Source: Prochlorococcus sp. AG-409-K04
Lineage (GTDB): Bacteria; Cyanobacteriota; Cyanobacteriia; PCC-6307; Cyanobiaceae
Length of the DNA: 46,737 bases
Direction of reading: 5' to 3'
Assembly (NCBI GenBank): GCA_003215555.1
Contig: QCKE01000011.1
Location: 1-46,737, forward strand
The position numbers were made by a program, and so were the translations under genes. How positions within the stretch are numbered: position 1 is the stretch's first letter; each line of letters begins with the position of its first letter. The notes beneath the pieces were generated by a model that was not told where the DNA came from, did not search any database, and was given only the letters and a program-made list of their open reading frames with translations. Shown here piece by piece: positions 26,409 to 34,863 of the stretch.

Positions 26409-26792
26409 TCATCGAACATGTTTTGTTCCATCCACTGGACGGTACTCCTCACCTGTTAATTCTTCAAAAATAATTGCAGGTAAACCAGTCTCAAACATAG
26501 TTTGAATCGCTTCCTTTAGATAGGGATTCCATCCACCTGTACTAACAGATCCATGTCGCACTGTCCAATCCCATGTTCCTTGCAAATCTCGCGGTATCCT
26601 GCCTTCACGATCTCTACGAGCAACTAAATCCAGTGATTCTACCAACCCAACTTGAACAGGTGCTTTGCCATAAGAAGGCGTCAGACTTAACTCCAAACGA
26701 ACTGGATCCTCCTTGACTAAACGCAATCTAAACCTTGGAGGTAGCCTCAAAGATTTAATTACAGCTCCGACTACACGCGTTCTTTGCTCCAA
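26409..26792 (-). CDS. Conserved hypothetical protein, Arg-rich
   Basis: A 127-residue soluble protein without membrane segments or cysteines. It is unusually Arg-rich (KSLRLPPRFRLRLV near residue 13-26, ARRDREGRIPRDL near 58-70), has a GTWDWTVRHGSV segment, and an acidic C-terminal helix (FEELTGEEY). It lies upstream of hli and downstream of the DUF2973 gene on the same strand. The composition and careful codon usage suggest a real, conserved gene, but I do not recognise the family. Confidence 0.7.
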   Translation of the reverse strand: MEQRTRVVGAVIKSLRLPPRFRLRLVKEDPVRLELSLTPSYGKAPVQVGLVESLDLVARRDREGRIPRDLQGTWDWTVRHGSVSTGGWNPYLKEAIQTMFETGLPAIIFEELTGEEYRPVDGTKHVR

Positions 26793-26846
26793 GTTCGCTC
26801 TCCTTTAAATAAACTAATCATATTAACTTAAGAATCTCATATCATA

Positions 26847-27113
26847 CTATTCAGAAGAAGATTCTGTTTGCTTTGGATGATCCAAATCATTTGAGAAACG
26901 AACAGTTAAGAGATCTTCATCAGTTATTTCACCTTGTTCGTTCAACAACTCCGGGTGAATCGTAAATCGCCCCGTACGATCTCTAATTGGCTTTTTTTCT
27001 AATTGATCCAAATTATTTGCCGCATTCCAACCTTTAAACATCACACGAAATGCTTGCAAGAGAAGCAAAAGTAAAACAAGAATATAGAAAATTGGAAATA
27101 CAGAGTTCATCAT
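26847..27113 (-). CDS. DUF2973 membrane-anchored protein
   Basis: An 88-residue protein with one N-terminal membrane helix (about residues 5-25) and a soluble tail carrying the DUF2973 hallmark GRFTIHPELLNEQGEITDEDLLTVRFS. The family is cyanobacterial and uncharacterised. Two consecutive ATG codons (27113 and 27110) can serve as start. It heads the minus-strand run DUF2973, Arg-rich hypothetical, hli, xseA, xseB, though the gaps leave room for internal promoters. Confidence 0.82.
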   Translation of the reverse strand: MMNSVFPIFYILVLLLLLLQAFRVMFKGWNAANNLDQLEKKPIRDRTGRFTIHPELLNEQGEITDEDLLTVRFSNDLDHPKQTESSSE

Positions 27114-27297
27114 GGTTACTCAGAGAAAAAACTATTCCTTGGATGAAGAAGAACCGGCACCCATAATAACTAAAAACATTGACCAATGAATGAATTCTAA
27201 ACCCAATTATCAAAAGAGGTTGAGCAAACTAAATACTTAGACAGTCAGTTATTGATAAAAAAGCGTAAAATCAATTTAAAAGCAAAACTGTATTTTT

Positions 27298-28440
27298 ATG
27301 TATATGCAAAATTTTTTTAAGAAATCACAATATTTATTGAGTCTATTATTAATAGGCTCGACTTACTTTGAAAATCATTCAATTGCTTTGCCAAGAAAAG
27401 AGAAAGAAATCTCACTTTATGAAAAAAAATCTTTTATATCTGAAGCATTAGAAAGAAGCGGACCAGCAATAGTAACAATAGATACAAAGCGTAAAGTTTT
27501 ATATAATTATAGATATTTTCTTCCCCCAGATTTTCTCATAGATCCATATTTTAAACAATTTCTTGATAAAAATAATTCTAACTCTCCTCAATGGCAAATT
27601 GAACGTGGGCAAGGAAGTGGGATTATTTTTGCTTCAGAAGGACTGGTTCTTACAAATGCGCATGTTGTGGCCAAATCAGACCAACTCATTGTCGGACTTT
27701 CAGATGGACGTAGAGTTGCAGGTCAAGTAATAGGACAAGATCTATTAACCGATTTAGCGGTAATTAAACTTAAGGTCAAGGGACCATGGCCAACAATAGT
27801 CCTAGGAGACTCAAACAACATAAATGTTGGAGATTGGGCTATAGCAGTCGGAAATCCATATGGATTAGAAAAAACTGTCACATTAGGAATTATTAGTAAT
27901 CTAAATAGAAATATTTCTCAATTAGGAGTATCTCATAAACGTCTTAATTTAATTCAAACTGATGCTGCAATCCACCCTGGGAATTCAGGGGGCCCCTTAC
28001 TAAATTCCGAAGGAGAAGTGATTGGAATAAATACTTTAATTCATTCAGGGCCTGGAGCAGGTCTAGGATTTGCAATACCAATAAATGAAGCAATAAAAAT
28101 TGCAAGTCAATTGACGTTAAAAGGTGAAGCTATACATCCTATGATTGGTGCTCATCTAACTTATCCAAATCTCACAGAAGAAGAAAAAAGCAAAGAAACA
28201 GAAAAAGGCTCACTAGTTGTATACATTCAACCAGATAGTCCAGCTGATAAAAAAGGATTGAAAATCAATGATATTATTCTATCTGTTAATGATAAAAACA
28301 TAAATCATCCTCATGATGTGGTGGAAGAAATTACTCAAAATGGTATAGAAAAAGAAATGAAATTTAGAGTCTTAAGAGGAAACAAGGAATTAATAATATG
28401 GCTAACTCCACAAAATTTAAATTCTTTCTACACACAATAA
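27298..28440 (+). CDS. Deg/HtrA-type serine protease with PDZ domain
   Basis: A periplasmic or luminal trypsin-like quality-control protease. The 380-residue protein has an N-terminal signal or anchor (about 10-30), the catalytic triad H122 (TNAHVV), D152 (DLAVIK) and S230 (GNSGGP), and one PDZ domain (about 270-375, ending in a typical VLRGNKELIIWL strand). In cyanobacteria the paralogues are HtrA, HhoA and HhoB; which one this is cannot be told from motifs. ATG 27298 and ATG 27304 are both possible starts. It converges on the ABC-F gene. Confidence 0.92.
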   Translation: MYMQNFFKKSQYLLSLLLIGSTYFENHSIALPRKEKEISLYEKKSFISEALERSGPAIVTIDTKRKVLYNYRYFLPPDFLIDPYFKQFLDKNNSNSPQWQIERGQGSGIIFASEGLVLTNAHVVAKSDQLIVGLSDGRRVAGQVIGQDLLTDLAVIKLKVKGPWPTIVLGDSNNINVGDWAIAVGNPYGLEKTVTLGIISNLNRNISQLGVSHKRLNLIQTDAAIHPGNSGGPLLNSEGEVIGINTLIHSGPGAGLGFAIPINEAIKIASQLTLKGEAIHPMIGAHLTYPNLTEEEKSKETEKGSLVVYIQPDSPADKKGLKINDIILSVNDKNINHPHDVVEEITQNGIEKEMKFRVLRGNKELIIWLTPQNLNSFYTQ

Positions 28441-28478
28441 TTATATTATTTATAGTAGGTATATATTTATTATTAATT

Positions 28479-30179
28479 TTACTTCTTACGTCCTCTCTTT
28501 TTCTTTGCAATTCTCTTAGCTTCCTTCTTGGCTTGTTGAAGTAATTTATTAGCTTCTTCTGCTTCTTCTTTCTTTTTCGATTTATAATATTCATAATTTC
28601 CTCTATAAAGCAAAAGTTGTCCATCTTTAATTTCCACAATTGCAGTTGCAACTTTCGAGATAAAATAGCGATCATGGGAAACAACAATTACAGATCCTTT
28701 AAATTCTCTAATAGCAGTTTCTAAAATTTCCTTTGCAGGTATATCTAAATGGTTTGTAGGTTCATCAAGTAGAAGTAAATTACATGGATTGACAATTATT
28801 AGTGCTAAAGCAACTCTCGCTTTTTCTCCTCCACTAAGATTGGATATTTTTTTAAAGACATCGTCTTTATTAAACCCTAATCCTCCTAGTAATGATCGAA
28901 CTTTTGTTTGATTCCAATCAGGTGCTGCTTGAAACAAAGTTTCTAAAACATTAAGGGATAAATCTAGTGCCTCAGATTGATTTTGTTCAAAATAACTTGG
29001 AATAATATTGTGTTTTCCTAGCTCAAGGTTACCATCAGTAGGATTTTCTTCTCCAATAATTAAACGAAGTAATGTTGATTTCCCTGATCCATTAGGACCC
29101 AAAATTGCAATATGATCTCCAGCTTCAATTGATAGATTAGCACCAAGAAATATAATTTTCTCATCATAAGTATGTGTTAAATCATCTAATTTTACAACTA
29201 ATTTACCAGATCTAGGTGAATCTGGAAAAGAAAAATTTGGTTTTCTTAATTGAGATAAAGGCATATCTATTCTTTCTATTTTATTTAACATTTTCTCTCT
29301 ACTTTTTGCCTGTGTACTCCTGGTAGCACTAGCTCTAAACCTATCGACATATTCCTGTTGAGATGATATTTCCTTTTGTTGGCGATCAAAAGCAGCTTGA
29401 AGAGATTCTCTCTCTATCTCTTGTTGTTCTAGATATTTTGAGTAATTCCCAATATAAGTTCTAGAAACACCTCTTTCAGTATTGACAATATGAGAACAAA
29501 TTCTATCTAAAAAACTTCTATCATGACTAATAATAACCATTGCAGATGTTTGATTTAATAAATAATTCTCAAGCCATTCAATAGTCTCTAAGTCTAAATG
29601 GTTAGTAGGTTCATCTAATAATAATAAATCAGGTTTTTGAAGAATGATTTTCCCTAAAGCAATTCTCATTTTCCAACCACCCGAAAAGTCTTGGACTAAT
29701 CGATCTGCATCATTAGAAGAAAACCCTATATTTACCAACAACTTTTCAATTTGAGCTTCCAACTCATATCCATGAATCGATTCAAACCTAATTTGTAAAT
29801 TACCAAGTTGAGTAATTAACGAATCAAGGTAATTACTATCTTTTTGTGCTTTATCAGATTCCAAATCCTTCTCTATCTGTCGTTTTTGATCTAACAGCTC
29901 TGATGCATCACCAAATGCTTGAAAAAGCTCTTCTCGAACAGTTCTATTTAAATCAACATCAAATTCCTGTTGCAAATAAGCAATTCGAGGCTCACCTTCA
30001 TAGATGACCTCTCCTGAGGTAACTTCTTCTAAACCAGCAATAATACGCAATTGTGTGGACTTCCCAGCACCATTTACCCCAACAAGCCCTATACGTTGAC
30101 CAGACTTTATTTCCCAAGTAATTTCTTTCAGAACTTCTGCCGAAGGATAAATTTTACTAACGCGTTCAAGTCTAATCAC
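28479..30179 (-). CDS. ABC-F family ATPase (ribosome-associated type)
   Basis: A 566-residue soluble protein with two ABC ATPase domains and no membrane domain, typical of ABC-F translation factors. Domain 1 has Walker A GVNGAGKST (34-42), a signature-like FSGGWKMRIAL and Walker B LLLLDEPTNHLD. A linker (about 230-310) is rich in charged residues. Domain 2 has GPNGSGKST near residue 360, LSGGEKARVAL and LLLLDEPTNHLD. The Lys/Arg-rich C-terminal tail (KRIAKKKRGRKK) suits RNA binding. Closest subgroup appears Uup/YheS-like; specific function is inferred only. Confidence 0.92.
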   Translation of the reverse strand: MIRLERVSKIYPSAEVLKEITWEIKSGQRIGLVGVNGAGKSTQLRIIAGLEEVTSGEVIYEGEPRIAYLQQEFDVDLNRTVREELFQAFGDASELLDQKRQIEKDLESDKAQKDSNYLDSLITQLGNLQIRFESIHGYELEAQIEKLLVNIGFSSNDADRLVQDFSGGWKMRIALGKIILQKPDLLLLDEPTNHLDLETIEWLENYLLNQTSAMVIISHDRSFLDRICSHIVNTERGVSRTYIGNYSKYLEQQEIERESLQAAFDRQQKEISSQQEYVDRFRASATRSTQAKSREKMLNKIERIDMPLSQLRKPNFSFPDSPRSGKLVVKLDDLTHTYDEKIIFLGANLSIEAGDHIAILGPNGSGKSTLLRLIIGEENPTDGNLELGKHNIIPSYFEQNQSEALDLSLNVLETLFQAAPDWNQTKVRSLLGGLGFNKDDVFKKISNLSGGEKARVALALIIVNPCNLLLLDEPTNHLDIPAKEILETAIREFKGSVIVVSHDRYFISKVATAIVEIKDGQLLLYRGNYEYYKSKKKEEAEEANKLLQQAKKEAKRIAKKKRGRKK

Positions 30180-30267
30180 TCAATAAATTCCTCGTATAAA
30201 TTAAGTTAAACTGCTTACTAATGCAGATCTTAAAATCCTAAACTGCCAAGATTTCTGATAACAAATA

Positions 30268-30450
30268 ATGATAAGACTTGAACAAATTACTGCTCTAATT
30301 TTAGCGGCTGGGTTGGCAATCCCAAGTTATTGGTTTTTTTGGACCTTGGCAGGAGGAGGGGGATATGAAAAGCGGGAATTACAACAAATACCTTTAATTG
30401 AAAAAAAAGGAAATAACAATGTTCCTATTAATATTAAAGACCGCCTCTAG
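30268..30450 (+). CDS. Small membrane protein, unknown
   Basis: A 60-residue product with one membrane helix (about residues 7-28) containing a Gly-rich end (LAGGGGYEKRE) and a short basic tail. No family recognised. It is divergent from the ABC-F gene across an 88-base gap, and its last 17 bases overlap the end of the convergent Nif11-like gene. Confidence 0.62.
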   Translation: MIRLEQITALILAAGLAIPSYWFFWTLAGGGGYEKRELQQIPLIEKKGNNNVPINIKDRL

Positions 30451-30664
30451 CTTTTATTAGCCATTGTTTAGTCTCAGTATCATCAAGATTTGAAAGATAT
30501 TCCTTAACCTCTTCAACTGAAACAGGTAATCCGAGCTCATTTCCAAGATCTATGATTGCCCTCAAGGCTCCTTGCGGGTCTTGCAAAGCTTTACGAAATA
30601 AAGGTTGCCTATATTCAGGATTTGCCTGAATCTTTTGATAAAGCTGATGAACGTTATTATTCAT
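30434..30664 (-). CDS. Nif11-like small protein ending in double glycine
   Basis: A 76-residue helical protein resembling the Nif11 domain that serves as leader peptide of many cyanobacterial ribosomal natural products (prochlorosins, for example): LYQKIQANPEYRQPLF, a DLGNELGLPVSVEEVKEYL segment, and a terminal RGGL. The double glycine (74-75) sits where leader peptidases cut, but only one residue follows, so no core peptide is encoded. It may be a stand-alone Nif11 protein. The basic 118-residue gene lies 36 bases upstream on the same strand. The Nif11 relation is from pattern memory and needs a profile search. Confidence 0.6.
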   Translation of the reverse strand: MNNNVHQLYQKIQANPEYRQPLFRKALQDPQGALRAIIDLGNELGLPVSVEEVKEYLSNLDDTETKQWLIKARGGL

Positions 30665-30700
30665 AAAAGATGTTTGTTCCTTGCTCTATAAGATATTCAA

Positions 30701-31057
30701 TTACGCAACTTTTGGCCCAAAATTGGAGTCATTAAAGTTTCCAGATTCTGCTTCCTTCATTCCCAAAGCCGAGGCATCTTTCATGCTTCGGGCATCCATG
30801 CACAAAACCTTCCTCAATTGTGCAAAATTGTCTGCTTGAACAATTCTTCCTTCATTAGTCGCAGAAAATTCAGCCTTCTGTAATACATGATGCAAATGAG
30901 TCAAAAGATAGGAACTTATAACAGCTGAAACTAATACATCACTATTTTGCTGACCCTTTCTAGGTTTATTTCTAGTAGCTTTTCTCTTTAGATTATTTTC
31001 AATAAGAGGTGTTCTCTGAGAACGAGGAGATGAAGGAAGTGATGGTTTTTTAGTCAT
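30701..31057 (-). CDS. Hypothetical protein with basic N terminus
   Basis: A 118-residue protein: the first 38 residues are basic and Pro/Ser-rich (LKRKATRNKPRKGQQ), suggesting disorder or nucleic-acid contact. It continues with a hydrophobic helical part (VLVSAVISSYLLTHLHHVLQKAEF, about 41-64) and a QLRKVLCMDARSMKDASALGM stretch. No family recognised. It is the first gene of a two-gene unit with the Nif11-like gene and is divergent from the ribbon-helix-helix regulator; the shared gap holds strong palindromes. Confidence 0.62.
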   Translation of the reverse strand: MTKKPSLPSSPRSQRTPLIENNLKRKATRNKPRKGQQNSDVLVSAVISSYLLTHLHHVLQKAEFSATNEGRIVQADNFAQLRKVLCMDARSMKDASALGMKEAESGNFNDSNFGPKVA

Positions 31058-31161
31058 TACAATACTTTTGCTTGATTGACTGAGAGAGCTAAAACTTTAA
31101 AGACTTAAGGTCTAGCTGGAATGAGTTGAGATCATTTAGAGAATTTGGTCTCGAAATAATC

Positions 31162-31188
31162 ATACTCAAGGATAGTATCCTTGACTAT
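31162..31188. promoter_or_regulatory. 27-bp palindrome, candidate operator
   Basis: Thirteen-base arms around G31175; 12 of 13 pairs match. The core CAAGGATA-G-TATCCTTG (31167-31183) is perfect. It lies in the divergent gap between the 118-residue gene and the ribbon-helix-helix gene, in the spacer just upstream of a -10-like TATAAG at 31186-31191 that reads toward the regulator. Confidence 0.65.
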
Positions 31189-31189
31189 A

Positions 31190-31199
31190 AGTGTACACT
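31190..31199. promoter_or_regulatory. 10-bp perfect palindrome, candidate second operator
   Basis: AGTGTACACT, placed two bases after the 27-bp palindrome and at the expected transcription start following the -10-like TATAAG. Together the two sites would let a dimeric or tetrameric regulator block the promoter of the ribbon-helix-helix gene. Confidence 0.5.
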
Positions 31200-31227
31200 A
31201 TTAAGTACCGGTTACATCTTTTGAGTA

Positions 31228-31527
31228 ATGGCTACCCGGCAAAACTCATCAAATGGAAAGCCAAAGTCACCAAGAGTTCAGGTGGTACTGCCAGAAGACC
31301 TATGCGCTCGACTGACTCTTTTAGCCGAAAAAGAGTCTCGGACAGTAAGCAACATGGCAAAAGTACTTATTCAAGAAGGAGTAAATCGATTATTATCTGA
31401 GCAGTTTCAATACCAAGAAAAAATATCAAATATCTCAAAAACCGATCAATTTCGCTCATCTCTTGAATCACGACAAGCAAGACGCTTAAAAGGAGCGCCA
31501 CGAAGAATCAGATTATATAAACCTTAA
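31228..31527 (+). CDS. Ribbon-helix-helix (CopG/Arc-type) DNA-binding protein
   Basis: A 99-residue protein with a short basic N terminus, then a ribbon-helix-helix core: beta strand PRVQVVLPEDLCARL (about 15-29) and two helices, LTLLAEKESRTVSNMAKVLIQEGVNRLL (about 29-56). The tail is Arg-rich (RQARRLKGAPRRIRLYK). Such proteins dimerise and bind palindromes through the strand. Two palindromes sit directly upstream, so self-regulation and control of the divergent gene pair are likely inferences. It is tail-to-tail with anmK. No toxin partner is adjacent, which argues against a classical toxin-antitoxin pair. Confidence 0.82.
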   Translation: MATRQNSSNGKPKSPRVQVVLPEDLCARLTLLAEKESRTVSNMAKVLIQEGVNRLLSEQFQYQEKISNISKTDQFRSSLESRQARRLKGAPRRIRLYKP

Positions 31528-31533
31528 AATTAT

Positions 31534-32667
31534 TTATGCCTTAGCTAAAACACCAAGCACTGATTCTTTCTGAGCTCCCGTAATGGTTGGACTGCAAGGC
31601 TTGTCATGAACATACCACCATGCCAACAAAGCAAATGCCATAGCCTCTCTCGCTTGTGAAGGGATGCCAAGCTTATCTAAAGTTAAAACCCGCATGCCTT
31701 TACATCTACTTACAATCTCTTTCAAAAGAAAAGGATTTTTGCTTCCTCCCCCAGACACAAATAACTCAATTGGTTTTATACCTTTCCATTCAAAAAAATT
31801 TTCTAATTCTTGAGCAACAATAAATGCGGTAAAAGAAGTCAATGTTGCAATCACGTCATTTACATTATTTGAATTAATTTCCAGTAATCTTCTATCTAAA
31901 TCCTCAATACCAAACTTTTCTCGGCCCGTCGATTTTGGTGGCACAATGTGAAAATAATCCTCCTTCAACCATTCTTTAATTAAATTGATATCCGGTGTTC
32001 CAGCTAAGGCCATTTCACTATTACAATCAAACATCAAGCAGCCATTTGTAAGTTTTTGAACAGCCAGATCAATCAGTGTATTAGCCGGACCACAATCCCA
32101 TCCAAACAGATTTTGATTTCGATCTGGTCCTAATCTAGGTGGAAGCAACGAAAGATTAGCAATACCCCCAAGATTCAGCACCCCTCTCCATCCGCTCCTT
32201 CCTCTAATTAACGCATGATCTAACAAAGGAGATAAAGGTGCTCCTTGTCCTCCTAAGGCAAGATCTTTTGACCTAAAATCAAAAATAACTGGTTTACCTA
32301 AAAGGGTAGCTAATAAAGGAGCTTGAATAATCTGCAAACTGGCTCCTTTCAAGGATTTGCAGGGAGGCCTATGACTAAAAGTCTGCCCATGACAACCAAT
32401 AATCTTAGCCTCACCAGCAGAATCACAACTTTTTGCTGCAATCGCATGAAATTCGGTAATTTCTTCTGCAAGTAACAACCATTCATCACTCTTAATCCGC
32501 TTCCCTTGCCCAACATCAACAATTTTTTGCTGTAAATTTTTTGGATATCCAATGAAAGCTGAATTAATTAATCTCCATTTCGGAGCAGATAAATTACCTT
32601 GAAAATCAACCAAAACGGCATCAACACCATCAGCACTGGTACCACTCATTAAACCCAAAACAAACAT
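31534..32667 (-). CDS. anmK: Anhydro-N-acetylmuramic acid kinase AnmK
   Basis: AnmK converts 1,6-anhydro-MurNAc plus ATP to MurNAc-6-phosphate during cell-wall recycling. The 377-residue protein has the ATP-site motif [13 protein letters not shown] (residues 7-19), a [11 protein letters not shown] loop, [24 protein letters not shown] and the [12 protein letters not shown] adenosine motif; order and length fit AnmK. Its ATG directly abuts the KtrA stop (no gap), so it is probably the last gene of the potassium-transport transcript. NagZ, which provides the substrate, is at 6539-8185. Confidence 0.94.
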   Translation of the reverse strand: MFVLGLMSGTSADGVDAVLVDFQGNLSAPKWRLINSAFIGYPKNLQQKIVDVGQGKRIKSDEWLLLAEEITEFHAIAAKSCDSAGEAKIIGCHGQTFSHRPPCKSLKGASLQIIQAPLLATLLGKPVIFDFRSKDLALGGQGAPLSPLLDHALIRGRSGWRGVLNLGGIANLSLLPPRLGPDRNQNLFGWDCGPANTLIDLAVQKLTNGCLMFDCNSEMALAGTPDINLIKEWLKEDYFHIVPPKSTGREKFGIEDLDRRLLEINSNNVNDVIATLTSFTAFIVAQELENFFEWKGIKPIELFVSGGGSKNPFLLKEIVSRCKGMRVLTLDKLGIPSQAREAMAFALLAWWYVHDKPCSPTITGAQKESVLGVLAKA

Positions 32668-33372
32668 TCAAACCTGAGGAAGTTTTTGCAAATCTTCCAT
32701 AGAACCCATGACTACTAAAACATGATCTTTTTCTAAAATATATTTTGCTGGAGGATTGACAGTCAAGCGATTTGCAGGACCTGCTGCTAAAACATTGACC
32801 ATATAATTCTTACGCAAATTTAAATCTCTCAAAGAACGCCCTACAAAAATTTCGGGGGCCTTAATTTCATCAATACCTGTCTGATCATCGAGTTCTAATC
32901 TCTCCATTAAATTAGGGCGAACCAACTCTAAACCCAAACGCTCGCCTTGCATTCTGGAAGGAAAAACCACTCGATCGGCACCAACCCTAAGAAGCATTCG
33001 CTCATGCAAATCACTGGTAGCTCTTGCAATAACTTGTTTAACTTGACTCCCCTTAGTATCTTTAGCAATCAAAGTAGTAGTAATACTGGCTTCAATAGGT
33101 TCACTAATTCCTACAACAACTGTTCCCATTTCCAAGACACCCGCTTCTCTAATTGCCTCCTCATCAGTTGAATCAACAACTCTTGCCTCAATTGATGGTT
33201 CCAATTGTCTCAACTCCTCTATCGCTCGCTCCGATGAATCGACTGCCAAAACATCAGCACCATTTCGAATTAACTCACGACAAACAGCAGTGCCAAAACG
33301 ACCAATACCCACAACAGCAAAGCCAAGGGAATCGCTTCCTTTTTTAGGTAACCATTTCCACCATTCACTCAT
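32668..33372 (-). CDS. ktrA: KtrA/TrkA-type potassium transport gating subunit
   Basis: A cytosolic RCK protein that forms the nucleotide-gated ring on the KtrB channel. The 234-residue protein has an RCK_N Rossmann domain with FAVVGIGRFGTAV (about 18-30) and an acidic strand end LAVDSS, followed by an RCK_C domain (about 150-232). The length fits a single-RCK KtrA rather than double-RCK TrkA. It follows ktrB by 23 bases on the same strand; in Synechocystis the Ktr system gives Na-dependent K uptake. Confidence 0.9.
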   Translation of the reverse strand: MSEWWKWLPKKGSDSLGFAVVGIGRFGTAVCRELIRNGADVLAVDSSERAIEELRQLEPSIEARVVDSTDEEAIREAGVLEMGTVVVGISEPIEASITTTLIAKDTKGSQVKQVIARATSDLHERMLLRVGADRVVFPSRMQGERLGLELVRPNLMERLELDDQTGIDEIKAPEIFVGRSLRDLNLRKNYMVNVLAAGPANRLTVNPPAKYILEKDHVLVVMGSMEDLQKLPQV

Positions 33373-33395
33373 GTAAACACCTCAATCATATAAAT

Positions 33396-34799
33396 TCAAA
33401 CATAAAGATCCTCACGTGGATAGCCAATACGATTTTGATATTGAATTCTATCTCTATTCAGTGCTTGCCAAATCGCACTAAGAAGTAAAAGAATCCCCAA
33501 TCTTCCTACAAACATACCTATTACCAAAACCAATTGCCCCAATGCATTTAAATGTTCTGTGACTCCAATATCAAATCCCACTGTTGCAAAGGCAGATACA
33601 CATGTAAAAAGTATTTCCAAAAAGGAAAAGTGATCCTGCTCTCCAAAACTATTAATCATAGTTATGAATAAAGCCATTAGCAAAACAAAAAGCAAGGATC
33701 CAACGGTAATCCCAACTGCTTTTAACACGACCTTATCTGAGATTTTTCGATGTCGAATAACAACAGTTTCTTGACCTCTTAAGGTTGACCTAGTTGCTGC
33801 CATAAGGGCAGCAACAGTAGTGGTTTTAATGCCCCCACCCGTCCCTCCAGGGCTAGCACCAATAAACATTAAAGTCATCAAAAGCAAAAGTCCTGAATCG
33901 GAAATATATTCTATTGACATAGGCATGCTCGTAAAGCCTGCAGTTCGCGCACTTACAGATTCAAAAAATGCCGTCAAGAAGCGTTCATGCCAAGAAAGAC
34001 TTAACAAAAAAGATCCTTGAGATATTGACTCAGTAAGCAATAAGCCCAATGTTCCTAAAACAATTAAAAAGAAAGATGTTCGAAGTACTAATCGACTATG
34101 CAAGCTAAGTCTTCGAAAATTAAAGTTTTTTCGATTTATCCACAAATCGCTTGTTACTCGCCAGCCTAAACCACCTAAAATAACAAGCAAAATTATTACA
34201 AAATTGACCACTCCATTATTTCGATAATCTTGCATACTATTTGTCCAAATTCCAAAGCCTGCATTGTTATAAGCAGAAATGCTATGAAAGAGTGAAGCCC
34301 ACAATCGATCTCCTAAATTAGGTATATCGCTAAATCCAAAATAAAAAAGCACACAAGCACCTACAACAATTAACACAGCAGCAGTAATTGCAATTCCACG
34401 AAATGTCCTCCCTACACCTCCGACGCCAAATTCATCTAACGTTTTCCCACGATCCAAACGACATCTCAATTCTGTTCCACTCACAACAAATCCCTGTAGA
34501 AAAGTTGTAATAGCCATTAAGCCCAAACCACCTACAAGCAACATTATTGCCAAAAGTATTTGACCATATATCGTGAGATCAGATCCCACATCAATAATTG
34601 TTAGTCCTGTAACCGTAACCGCAGAAGTCGCTGTAAAAAAAGATTGCCAAATACCAACTTCTTTAGAAGAGCATAGAGGAGAGGCAAGAATAAAAGTACC
34701 AACAAAAATTACTAATAATCCAGTTAGCAGAGTAAACTGAGGCACAGTTAATCTTCTATACCAGGCAAGTTTTAAATTGACTGTTTTAGGAAAAGACAC
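33396..34799 (-). CDS. ktrB: KtrB-type potassium translocating subunit
   Basis: Membrane pore subunit of the Ktr system. The 467-residue protein shows the fourfold membrane-pore-membrane design with the four filter glycines in TVTGL (G65), NNAGF (G181), RTAGF (G288) and ATVGF (G408), plus the SPGGTGGGIKTTT intramembrane gate loop at about 316-328. These identify a TrkH/KtrB pore with confidence. It lies between the SLC13 permease (upstream) and ktrA (downstream), all on the minus strand. Confidence 0.95.
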   Translation of the reverse strand: MSFPKTVNLKLAWYRRLTVPQFTLLTGLLVIFVGTFILASPLCSSKEVGIWQSFFTATSAVTVTGLTIIDVGSDLTIYGQILLAIMLLVGGLGLMAITTFLQGFVVSGTELRCRLDRGKTLDEFGVGGVGRTFRGIAITAAVLIVVGACVLFYFGFSDIPNLGDRLWASLFHSISAYNNAGFGIWTNSMQDYRNNGVVNFVIILLVILGGLGWRVTSDLWINRKNFNFRRLSLHSRLVLRTSFFLIVLGTLGLLLTESISQGSFLLSLSWHERFLTAFFESVSARTAGFTSMPMSIEYISDSGLLLLMTLMFIGASPGGTGGGIKTTTVAALMAATRSTLRGQETVVIRHRKISDKVVLKAVGITVGSLLFVLLMALFITMINSFGEQDHFSFLEILFTCVSAFATVGFDIGVTEHLNALGQLVLVIGMFVGRLGILLLLSAIWQALNRDRIQYQNRIGYPREDLYV

Positions 34800-34863
34800 T
34801 GAAACTTGTGCTTACTAAGATTGAAAAATTAATTTGCATCTTTATTGGTTTAAGTCATTTATA

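Noticed and set aside
31191-31400. A 69-codon plus-strand frame overlapping the ribbon-helix-helix gene
   Set aside because: It is a Ser/Arg/Lys-rich shadow of the regulator in another frame, and its start lies within the palindromic promoter.
31228-31527. Antitoxin of a toxin-antitoxin pair
   Set aside because: No small toxin-like gene follows; the next gene downstream is anmK on the other strand.
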